Shown: positions 26,201-38,200 of the stretch, piece after piece
Position numbering within the stretch: position 1 is the stretch's first letter
Layout of the letters: each line of letters opens with the position of its first letter
Source: Gavia stellata
Lineage: Eukaryota > Chordata > Aves > Gaviiformes > Gaviidae
NCBI RefSeq assembly: GCF_030936135.1
Contig: NC_082613.1
Span: 7,812,001 to 7,876,000 of the forward strand
DNA: 64,000 bases
Direction: 5' to 3'
Translations under genes and position numbers: made by a program
The notes under the pieces: model-generated
Databases searched by the model: none
The model's input: only the letters and a program-made list of their open reading frames with translations
What the model was told of the DNA's origin: nothing

Positions 26201-29200
26201 TTAGAATGGAATGAAAAGGCAGCAGTGCTCATTCAACACTTTTAGTGTCAGTCTATCATTACTGTTTTTCTGATACTTTCATTTCTAACTAATTTAATGA
26301 ACATTAGTGCAAACTTGAAATATTTTATGTAGCATATATCATGAATATTCATACTGCCCTTTCCATAAATAATGCATTATGCAAGACATTTTAAGTCTCT
26401 ATAATACTGCAGTAAAAAGAATTAAGGTATTTTCAGAGTTTTATATATCTGCCTATTTTAAACTTACAAATCCCAAATTCAGTTGGTTACTCATGAATTT
26501 AAATACAGAAGTCTCAGTCTTTGTGGGATTTGGGTCTCAATTTAATGAATAATTTGGGGGGAAGTTGTGGTTTGAGTCAACTGGATTGCCCTAGCTTTAA
26601 TATTTATTTCACTACTCATGTGAAAGAAATCCTAAGGAGAACTGAGTAATTAGAATAAAACATAATTTGTTGTCCAGGGCAAAAAGGAAATGTTTGGGTT
26701 TAATACTATATGTATGAGTGTTCAAATGTTTTTCATGAACCGAATGAGAACTTTGCAATAAGTACTCAACTTCAAATGCTGTTGTACAAAAGGGATCGAA
26801 AGCGGAAAAAGGCCATGGTGCGCAACCCGCTCTGAAGACAGCAGCAGAATCCCAAACTAAAGGAGCCAAGAAAAAGAAGGCAGAGAGTCCCAAGCTAGGA
26901 CACAGTACATTTAGTAAACTCTTTAGGCATAAGGTCTGTATGAAGCTCTAGCAAGAGCAGAACCCTGAGCAGTAACAGATGGCTCCTGTCACAGAGCTAA
27001 ATTATTTAATTGGTAACTGAAATCAGCATCTGGCCAGCTGTGCAGTGCTCTGAAAACTACTGGTGTGAGCACTTCTGTGCCAAGCATTATGAAAACAATC
27101 TTCATGTGCAACATTTCTCTTGCTATACCATCTGTGAATTCAGGATTCTGAAACAATTCTTCTAACCTTCCCTGCTATGTACTTCCCAGTTACACTTACT
27201 AATGCTGACTAAACTTCCCTGGCCACTTAAAAATAAAATAAAGGGTACTGACAAACAATGATTTTATTATGAACAGCGCCTGCAATTGCAGGACAGGTTG
27301 AAGAGCTCAGTCCAACTACAATTAAGGCTTTATGGTCCACATCGCCTTAACATGCACTGCTATGTGGTCAAAACTGGTGATTTGGTGAACTGGGGCATCT
27401 GATATGGCACAGAGAAGGTTGGAACACAATTTCCTTCAGAAATAGTTTCTTTTAATTCAAAACAAGAAAAGTAATTGACTGAATTCTAAGTTTAGTTTGG
27501 ATGGAAGAAGTTTGGTTTTTAAGGATACTTTAAAGTTGTTCAAAATGCACACTTTTCATGCAAATGGTTGCTTTAGAGGACATTAGCTTTATCTTTAAAA
27601 AAACTCACTGAAGGCTTTTCATCAGCTTTGGTCTCAAGGTCCATATTTGGGCATTTCTGCATTCTCTGAAGAAGAGACTCTGCCATGATGTTCTGTGGCA
27701 GGGAAGCAGAGAATTGTAGTTCTTTAGCCGAAAGAATGCAGCAGAGACCCTTCCACTGGGGGAGGAAAGTAATTAATATGTAATGCTCACTCAAAACACC
27801 CACATGGAATTTTTGGTGAGTAGGGGGCTTTATAATCAAGGGCACAAGGCAAAGGGAGTTCTTGAAGATATTTTCAAAACAAAAATGGTCTTTCAACTGT
27901 CTCATTTTTGAGATAAAAACATTATCTGCATATTACTGAAGGAATAATGATCTTCCCAATGGTTTTAAGTCTACAGTTCTTGCCAACAGTTTAAAGTTAA
28001 GATCTCGTCTTGTATATACTACATTGATAGCTAATAGTTTTGATATTTAATACAATTGTTCATAATGAATTAGGGCTTCCTGGTAAAAAAAAATATACCT
28101 GGCTAGCATTTTTAAGGTGCTAAGTCTCTTCTACAATAGTTCAAAATCTCACAGTGAGTTGTTAGGAGAGATGATTGGTTTTCATTAAGTTAGTTGATAG
28201 AATTTTAAAGGTTTTTGGTCTGGAATGAAAGCAGTTATCTTGAAGAAATGCAACAGTACTAGATTTTTACAGTAATAAAATCTGTCTTATAAAATGCCAT
28301 CACTTTTTAAATATTTTTTTCTTGTTTCTAAGTTTATTTTCACAGCTTTCTTTCCACATACAAAATGCAGAAGCAATAAGTGGGGTATCATTTATGACAT
28401 ATTAAGTATAAAAGAGATGGATGAAAATGGTGCCAACAGTTTGCTTGTAAGGCTGATTGAAAGTGGAAATTCAAATCACAGCAGTGATGTGACAGGCAAG
28501 CCCTGAAGTTATCACCTCTCGTAGGAAAAAAAGTAGTTCTGTTTATCTCTTTTCATTTGAAACAGCTTAGCATGATGTGTCAACTAGATGAATAGGTAAT
28601 GAATTCCTTTATTTGAAATGATAATTTTGATATATGTAGTCATATTTAATTTTAAGCACTTCACTTTCTCCTCTGAAAGTTCTGTCTCTGCAAGTCTTCT
28701 AAAATGCACTTCCCAGTACCTTAGTTAAGAAAAGACTTACTATTAGGTTAAGGAACATTGTTTTTCAGTGTCCTGTGTTTACATAAATACTAACTTCAAA
28801 GCAACTTGTGAATGTTGTTTTCAAACAGCAATGCGCATCCTAATATAAATCCATAACATAAGCTGATGGAATGGGATTTGGCCATTTGACCTCACAGACT
28901 GAGCTTGGAAGGCATTTGACAGTTGGGTCCCTGTCATTTCTTTTATTCCCATCCATGTATATTTGCCTTGCGTTGCATGCCAGTTTTGCAGTGCAACTGT
29001 ACTTATTTATGGAATTTTGACTTGGAAGAGTTAATCACTTATTTTCAGCATTAGTACTGAAGCCAGCTTGTGGATTACACTACTTTTTACCACTTGCTCT
29101 GGATCTTGTTCATCAGAGCTAACTACAAAAAGAAGTTCTTGGCTACTGCAAAATAACTCTCACCTATTCTCTCAAGAAATCTGCAAAGCGTGTGGCAGGC

Positions 29201-32200
29201 TGCCTAAACCCAGGGGTGCTGGGCTCACATTTACTTGAATTTGTGGCTTGCTGCTCCTCTTTTTGTACAGCTTAAATACACATCTTCAGTGTAAGCTGTG
29301 CTGGATGTTAGAGTCATAATACTGATATGTATCACTGGCCAGAAAGGAGTTTAACAAACTGGATCTGTCCTGGCTTCATGTATTTGGATGAAAGCAGGAG
29401 ACCCATAACAGTGAATGATTTTTTACAAAAGAGTAAATCCCACCTAATGCACAGAATTGTGCAGAGCTTCTCTTTGTAGGGCTGCAACTCCTGCTTCCAA
29501 GTTATAAAGCCACAGCTGTTCTGTGCCCTTCATTTCCAGGCAGTCATCTGCCTATGTTTTGTGTCCCAGAAAGCAAAGCTGCCCACTTTGAAGGTGATGT
29601 TAGCATATCCCTGACTGGTACGCAATTCCTCCAGTGGAGAAGACCCACTCTGGCTTGCATGTGTGCGCTGGAAGTTGCACATGCAGACCCAGCTCAGAAA
29701 AAAATCTCTGCTAATATCTCAAAATCCTGTGTAATGTCTTACCTCAAGAAACTTGGAATGTGTATATAAATACACATATTTTTAAAGAACAAGTTGAGGA
29801 CTGCAAGCACAGTAGCATGAGCACAAAACAATTTGACACAAGGCTGTGTGCTGCTGCAGGTAGAAGGATGTGAGCTGGCAGTCCCTTCAGGCAGCTTTGC
29901 CTCTGCTAGAGAGCAGTTTCCATGGTTGCAGGAGCCAGGACTTTCACAAACATTCACTAAAAATAAAATAATTTGTGACACAGACAATTCCTGAACTGTG
30001 TAACTGTGAGTGCTGACATTGCCAGAGACAGACTTGTCTTTGTGTTTTGTTTCCCTTCAGGCTGCAAAAGAGACCCAACAGACAACTAATACCAAAGTGA
30101 GTAGGATGATTCAAGTTATCTGTATGAATAATGCAGTCAAAGGGTAATTATTCTCACTGTCATTTTCAGTCTGAAAGACACTGTTTTAATTTCTTAATCA
30201 TCTCTGTTATGAAGGGTGGGTTGCTATGTAATTTGCTTCCTCTGTTCAAGACATTATTTGAAAGGACAGGGGGATGCAGCTCATGAGCTGCACCTTGTTG
30301 CTTGGTGTGTCCTGTGCAGCGGTGGTCCACTGCATGCTTATCTCTTGTACCGGGAGATGCCTGTATGTGTATCTTGTCCTTTGAACATTTCCAATAGCCT
30401 GTGTGCTTGTTCTTTTTTCCAGAGCACTGAACAGCAGCCTGTTACCTCTGTAAAATCAGACAAAAATGTCCCTTCCTCTCAAGAGCCGCAGGCAACTAAG
30501 CAGAATACAAAAGCCCCCGAGCCTGCAGCCCAACAGCAGGCAGCAGCCACCGAAGCCCCCAAAGAGGTGACAAAGGAGAAAGCATCATCCACTCCTATGC
30601 CACTGAGCAAGCTCTTTTGGAAAAAGGTATGTATAGATCTGGGAGCTGGTCTGTCCCACCGCTCCGTCTTCGCACAGCATCAAGAGGTTTACTGTAAAGC
30701 AATCAAATCTGCAAACTTCAGCGTATCTTATACGCTAAATGTACAAGGGGCATAAATGATATATGCAGTTACAAATGCATACGTGAGCTTTGGGTGGTCA
30801 CGTATACACATGGCTAATAATGGCAGTTAGACTCCTGTGGAAGAATCTTATAAAACTGTAGGCGTTTCACTGTTTGTACTATTTTTGAATTATCTTATAG
30901 AAGAAGGAATATTATTCTGTCAATTCAACGCACTTGTTAATAATCCTACAGAGATTGTAGTATTCTTTACCAAATTCCATCATTAATAGAGATATAGCTA
31001 GAAAAACACATTTCATTTTTGAGAACGGTTTGATTTGGTTCTAAATGTCTGAAAACCTGGAATCTGGTGGGTTTATTCTAACTTAATAGAAAAAGTTTCA
31101 TACCAGAGTCAATTAGTCTTTAAGTTTGGGGATTGAGGTTGATTGCTTGGGAAGACATTTTTCCTCAGGTTAGATAGTCCTAATTTTAGTTAAAATAGTT
31201 AACTTTGGAAACATGGTTCCTGTTTCCATGATCCTCAGTGGTTTATAAGCTGAAGGCTTATTCTTTCCTCATTTCATTTAGAAGAGCTGTATTAAACTTT
31301 ACTGAATCACTGTATGTTGACTAACTGCTTTCCTGGGCTTCTGTTCAGGTTCAAATCCCAGAAATTAAATGCTTCCAAACACACAGATGCTGACTGAGCG
31401 GCTAGCCCTGCAGCTGCTTTAGCTGTATTTTCCCCACTGGGCAGTGATACTGGAGATGAAATTTGGGTATTTTACATTAAGAAAAAAAGTTTCGATATTT
31501 ACAGAGTAAACATGCTTGAAAACAATCTAAGCTTGAAACATTTGTTACCTGAGACTTAATTTTCTGTGGAACTGGGCTAATCAGGTACTTAGAATGAGAG
31601 CAAAGTTGTGAAGAAGAGAGAAAGGGAGGTTTTTAATACCTTTATTGCTATGGAAGCCTCCTCTTCTATGTGGGTAGTCTGGCTTATATGAAAATAGAGA
31701 TGGGAAGCAGGATGTACGCTGAACATCACAACAAAATAAGAATAAAGAGGCCTTCTGGCAAATGGTTGTATGCAGTTTCAGTGTAAAACTGAGTAATAAA
31801 TCTGGTCTGAAGCTCAGTATTTTAGTAATGAAGTAATAAGACCTTTTGTGTTTGAAAAAGAAAACGCATGTAAGAAGGGAACATTTTCTTGCAGAAAAAT
31901 AGTGAAAATCACTCCTGTGGAGGAGTGATTGGTGATGGTTGGTTTAAAAAAAATCTGATTAGTTTGGGTTAATCTTTCAAAATAACATTTTGAAATCTTG
32001 CCAAAACTTTATGTAGTTATAGGTATTTTACTGCTTTGTATAATGCAGGTTCTGCCCCCAGTGAACACCAGCTCCCCGTATCTCATAGCTAAGCTAAACC
32101 AGGTCTAGGTACCTACTCTGTGTCTTTCTAACCTTACAACAGTCTTCACTGAAGTCCTAGGATCTCAAACAACTCAGGGGTGTAAACCTTGCACCAAAAT

Positions 32201-35200
32201 TCTGTCTTTCATTTCTGTTTATAATGTTGGGTTTAATTTATCCTACATCATCATTAAAACTAAGCTGCTTACATCAGTAAATTGAAAGTGTAGAGAACTC
32301 TCTACAAATCCGAGCAGGTTTTGGTTGCTACCAAAAATACTAAGGACTAGTTAAATCATTTACCCAAAGACACTGAACTACAATAGTACATGAAATCTGA
32401 CTTTTAACTTTGTAAAATGAGGCCATTTCTGCTTAGTTAGAACTTCTTGGGTCTGGAATCATCCTGTGGACAAATGTTTTTGCAAGTTTTCTGGAGCAAA
32501 TTTCTGCAGCAGAGAACTGAATTTGGTCCTAAGGATTTAAAAAAAGGAAAAAATCTGCCTGCTTGAGCATTGAATCCTTACCTATAAAAAGCTGATGTTG
32601 CTTTACTGGATTTTCTTGACAGAATAATATTATATTTCCTTTGATGAAAGACCTCAGTGACCCAGTCAGCTTGAAGCTAAAAAAAACTGAGGATAGATGT
32701 AAAAAAAAAAAGTCCTTAGACTACAGGTTAGCCTCAAACTCAACTTGGCTCGAGGATTCTGTATTTTTTTTCTGCAGTGATTTTATCTTTCTTTCTGGCA
32801 CCCTTAATGTACTGCCCTTTTCCTAGGATAGAGAATCGAAGCTAGCAACTGTTCCGAATAGGTGTATAATTTAGTCATGTAGTTTTTCTTTTGAACTAAC
32901 AAATAGCAACCACAACACTCAATAGATCCCGGATTCCGATCCAGCTTCTCTCTTTCCAGGCAGTCTCTCAAATATCTATCTTCTGATGAGCTTTCACTTC
33001 AAAGTAAAGCTAATGAAGTGCCTGTCAACACGTTGCAGTTATTGCTGCTGCTCTGACTACAGATGAATAAATATGTAAAAGAAAAAAAAAAATCCTTATT
33101 CAACTCCTCAGATGGAAACCACTTCAACTGTATTTGCCCCATTTCCTGATCAGTCTGCACAAGAGTTTTCATAACTGTTACTCAAATGCTTGTCATACTA
33201 GCGTATTTTTTTTGCAAACAGTAAGGAATATTAATAGAAAATTGCAGTTAGTAATTTCACATATTTGTTTTGGAAACGTAGTGTTCAAGACCTTGTAGAT
33301 AACTGATCAGGGTAGAAAACATGACGCTTTGTTTATATCTGATCAAAGCATGCCAGTAAAGGGTGGAGGAAAGTGATTGAGGGAGTATTATTTAGACTGC
33401 TCTGTGAATTATCTTTAAAAGCGGATATATTTTTTTAAAAACCAGAATTTTAAGCTGTTGCAATTCTGTTGCCGTACAAACAGAGAAAAATCATGCCCTT
33501 TCTGCTGAGGGGTATTTATGCACTGATAATAGGAACAGCAAACTGGTTAGCTATTAAGTAAAGCAGAATAACACCTTTTATTGCTGAGCCTGCAACCATA
33601 CTCTGCCACAGGAAATAAAAGATAAATATTTGGGTGGACTGTGGGAGATAAGTCCTCGGTAATTTTAACATTTATCCTGGAATATACAGGAACTTGATGG
33701 CAGCAGTTTACCTGTTCCCATCCTGGAATATACTGCATATGGGGCAGGAGGGAAGGAGATTCTGGCCATCTTTTGCTGGGTAAATGGATGAAGAAACTTT
33801 AATGAGAATTCCCCCTGGTAGAGGGAGTAAGGAGGACTATAAGCAATGGGCGTTTGGGGGCTATTTCACAACTTGACTGCTGGCATAAGAGCCATCCTTA
33901 CAGCAGGGAGGGTCCTTAACCTCCTCAACCCAGTGAATAAAACCAGTAGGATTTGTAAGCCAGAACCATGCTCCTGGGCTGTTTACAGATCAGTGTGGTT
34001 TAACTGTAAGCTGACAGGGGTTAATACTAATCGGTTAATAGTCTGACCTGTTACAGCTCAAGATCTGCTGAGTGGTGCCTTCAGGCAGCAGCTGTAAGTC
34101 ACAGGGGGCTTCAGCGTGGAGGACCGAGAGCACGCTGGTGGCCGAAGCTGAGCTACCTTAACTGCAGCAACCTGTTGTCTTTGCGTTGGCAAAGGAAGGC
34201 AGAAAGGTGGATTAAAGTCTCTCTAACCCTCTCTGCTTCCTGCCTGTGAGTCTGTGAGCGGCAGGAACAGATCTCAAGCATGACTGCTCTTTTAAGCGGA
34301 AATTTCTTGAGCAAAAGGTCACCTCTCATATATATTCTTAAGATAAAAGAAAAGCTGCTTCATAAAGAAGGTATGACCCAGAAGAAACAGAAGAACTGTT
34401 CCTTGAGTCTAATGAAATGCAGTGGAGTGTGCCAGTTCAGACTCTAGCACAAGACCAAAGCAGGGTATAGTGTTTATCTCAATTTTGAGGAAAGAGGCAG
34501 CAAGCAAAAGGAAAACTCTTATCAAAGTTATCCAGGTCACAAAATAAGTTACACCCTCATAAGGCAACAGTTCGTATGGTTAGGAACCTAGATAAGAAAA
34601 TAGTATAGTAATAGTTCCCCAAAGCAAGAACCAGAAGATGACTCAGAGTAGACACAAACTTTCCACCATAACTGTTTTAAGTAAGCTTATTACTAGAAGA
34701 AAACTAGGGACACTGACATTTAAGAGATGGAAGAACGCTTCCCAAACGTAGTGAAACAAAGAGCCTAGTAAAAAGTAAAATGGTCTCCATGGTGCATAAC
34801 AATAGCTGCTGAGTTAAGTTGAATTTATTACAATGTGTGTCTAAGGAAACTGGAGGCAGAATTTGGACCCATGAATCCAGCAACCTCAGTTGATGCAATT
34901 TATAGGTAAAAGGTGATAACTTACATTTATGAGAACACTTATGCATTAAAGACTCATGAAGCTGATAAAGCTGGGCTGTTTGTAAATTATTACATACAAA
35001 CTGCAGTTTTGTCCTAAAACTAGTCACAAAACTTGGTATAATTTTTGTCTTTCTTCCAGGTGAAACAAAGAAGTAACTAAGCCTATTGCTCTAGAGAACC
35101 GTTTAGTTTAATGTAACATCATTCAAAGTTTATTGACTTTTTATCTTTCTCAAGCTCTTCATATTACACTTTCCATTCCTGCCAGAAACATCTTGGCAAT

Positions 35201-38200
35201 TCTCTTCAATGCACAACTTGACATTTTCCTTCCAGTTTCTTAGGGGAAACAGGAACAAAAATTAAAAACGCTGTTCTTAAAAGTATGTCAGAAAACCTTC
35301 TTAGCTGAAAGGGGTTTTCCCTTCTTCTGAAAGACCATGCTTAGGCAATCTCTGCATCTCTGAAGTGCACAATACACCGTGGTCATGTGTCTTCAGCCTC
35401 CAGGATTCTGTCACCTTGACCAGTCTTATTTGAGAGGATTTTGTGATGTCTCTAGAGTTTCCTTTCGTCCCAGCGTATCTGAATACCCTGGTCTGATTGC
35501 ACGGAAGTCGTGGAACCTCCAGCCTGAGAGATACTAAAAGCTCAACTTGACAAGTTCCTCAGTAACTTTGAACAGGAGGTTGGACTAGGCCTCCAAAGAG
35601 ATCTTTGAGATCACAAAATTGTAAAAGAAAATCTTCATCAGTTAATTCAGTCTTACAGAGGGAAATGGGTATACAAGAATGATTCCTGGAGATAATTACA
35701 GGAAATTTATCATAAAATTTTTAATAGCAAGCCTAAGATCTCAAACAAGAGAACCTGTAACTTCTGCAACAACTTTGATATGCCTAATAGTACCAAACAA
35801 AGGAACTGCATAAGGACATTAGATATCTAAGTTAAAAAAAAAAAAAAGTAAAAAATAAGGAATTCTAAAACAGGATTTAAACTTTCTAAAAGCCTTCTAT
35901 GGAATCCATCAAGAAATGTACAAAAAGTCACTGATTACTTTAAAAGAAATCAATCTCTCTGAATAGGTGACTATCACTTAGCTCTTTTCTTTGTTTAAAT
36001 AGACAGTGCTTTTCAGAATTTGGCATCTCTCCCCAGGATGCGTTTGTTATCGGTAGTGACACTAACGCCATTGCATAGACATAGCTTGAGAGACAAAGCT
36101 CCTTCAGGTTGCAGCTGTAAGAGGAGCTGAGCAGTAACGTGATCCCAAACTGTAATCTTTGAATGATGAGCTCCCAGAAGCTAGGTTGCTGCTTTATTGA
36201 GCCACTGTTTCAACTCATGCAGTGAATCGTCCTTCAAGAAAAATAGATGGTGAATTGATTATATGTATATGTGAATAGGCAGAAATAATAGATTAAAACT
36301 ATTATAGATTGATTATCTCAAAAATGTTTATAAATTAAATCTACAATTCCACAGGGAAACAGGTTGTGTTGCAGTCATCTCTGGCAGCAGGGGACAAGGA
36401 ATATTTATTCCCTCATCATTCTTTTCCCCCTACCCCACCCCCAAAATGCTCGTTTCTTCCAGAAAAAGAGGAGTAAAGAATAAAGTAAAATCTCTCCTGC
36501 TGCTGTAGAAGTCCATGGTGAGTCCCCATCTTGCATGTGGGGTCCCCCCAACTCAAAAAGAATGATAGAATTAAAAGGTAAAATACTGAGAGGAAAATGC
36601 ATATATTTATTGAATGGCTTCTGTATCAAGAACTACATAAATTAGGATTTTTTTTTGCTTAGAAAGGAGTTGGCAGGAAGGAAGATGACAGTAGCATACA
36701 GAATGACTACTGTAACATAAAAGGTGAACAGGAAAGATCAGTTGTTGCTCAAAATAAAAGCAGTAGAGAGTATCAAATGAAACTTAGTGACAAACAAAAA
36801 GAAAGTACTTTTTGAAAAAGCATACTTTAGCTGTAGAATTCTTTGCCACAGGATGCTGCTGGATGTCAGGAATTTATATCAATTCAGAAATTGTTTAGCT
36901 AAATTTCTGTAGGAAAAATCCATCAAGGGCTATCAAACTAAGGATGCTACATGGAAATCACTGAGTTGAAGACAACTGGAAAAGTATATGGGGCAGTAGT
37001 GTTGTAAGCTGCAGCTGGAGGAGGCATCCTTTTTTGCTGCTCTGAGTCAGGATCTGGGGTTGCAGAGAAACTTTGGTGTTATCTTTTAAATTGTTCTCAT
37101 CTTCATGTGGCTAAAATTAATTTGGTTGAAATATGAGTGTGCATTACATGTGAGTTCCTGTAAGCACATGTAACAATTGTGAAATATAGATAATTGAGAC
37201 TTATTTACAGTGGTTCTTTCCTATAGTAACTGTAGTATACATTTCAGCTGTAGCCATGCTGGTTTTTTAAGCAGCAGCATGTGTTGAAATGCCAACACCC
37301 AGGGTAACTGCTTCCATTTGATTCAGTATTGGAGGCTGAGGGTGCAACTTATCCCGCTTTTATAAGGTTCTGTACCTTTCTGCAATAAGCTGCAGAATGA
37401 TAAAGGGCTTGCGTCAGGTCAAATTACCTGGTTATTAGCATAATAGCTTCTTTTTATGGCAGAAAGGAAGACACTACTTTATACGATTACAGTGGGATGG
37501 GAATTAATTGGTAGTTCTTGAGGGCACAGAAGAATGTTATTTACCAGGGCAGAAGAGTCAGCTAAGGAAATGCATGTTCAGCCTCCTGCCCAGCTGTGCC
37601 TCCTCTTCACGTATTCTGCACTGCACAGGTCTTGTTGTTCAGCTAAACGCATTGAGCCTTCCCAGGATAGCCTTGAGAAGGCTGTGGAATGAGACATGCA
37701 GGAGATTAATCAATAAATCTTATGGGGATCCATATTTCGGAGGAATTTACAAACCGCATGCCTCTGGTTGAAGTGCTATTACAATAGAAGGAACTTCCCA
37801 GCAATTCACAAAAGCTCAGTGGGACCCAAAATCCTTCTATAAAGGCAACGTTGCTGAGCACCCAGCAGCTTTTCTTTAACTCAAATGAGGGTCAACACTA
37901 TCAAAGAGGGTGACTGCGACCCATGGGATTAGGTAAAGTAATAGATGAGCTACTGAACTACCTTGTACCTCAAAAAGTCATTTATATCTTTGCAACTGGG
38001 AAGAGGAGCTAGTGCTGCGAATGTGACCAGCCTGAGAATGCTGTGGCTGGGACGTTGCACTTCCGTTTCACTGTGAAGGGTGCTAAACAGAGTTTTAACA
38101 ATTAATAAAGTCCATGGTGTGTTTTACTTGTTTAATCCTATTCTTTCTTTTGTGTGCAAGCTTCTGGGTATGATCTTTCTCTTTTTTACTGATTTTTACC

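Noticed and set aside
30216..30422. In-frame 5' extension of exon 8 into intron 7
   Set aside because: Protein similarity starts near 30423, where a strong TTTTTTCCAG acceptor lies; the upstream part has hydrophobic intron-like composition unlike BCAS1.
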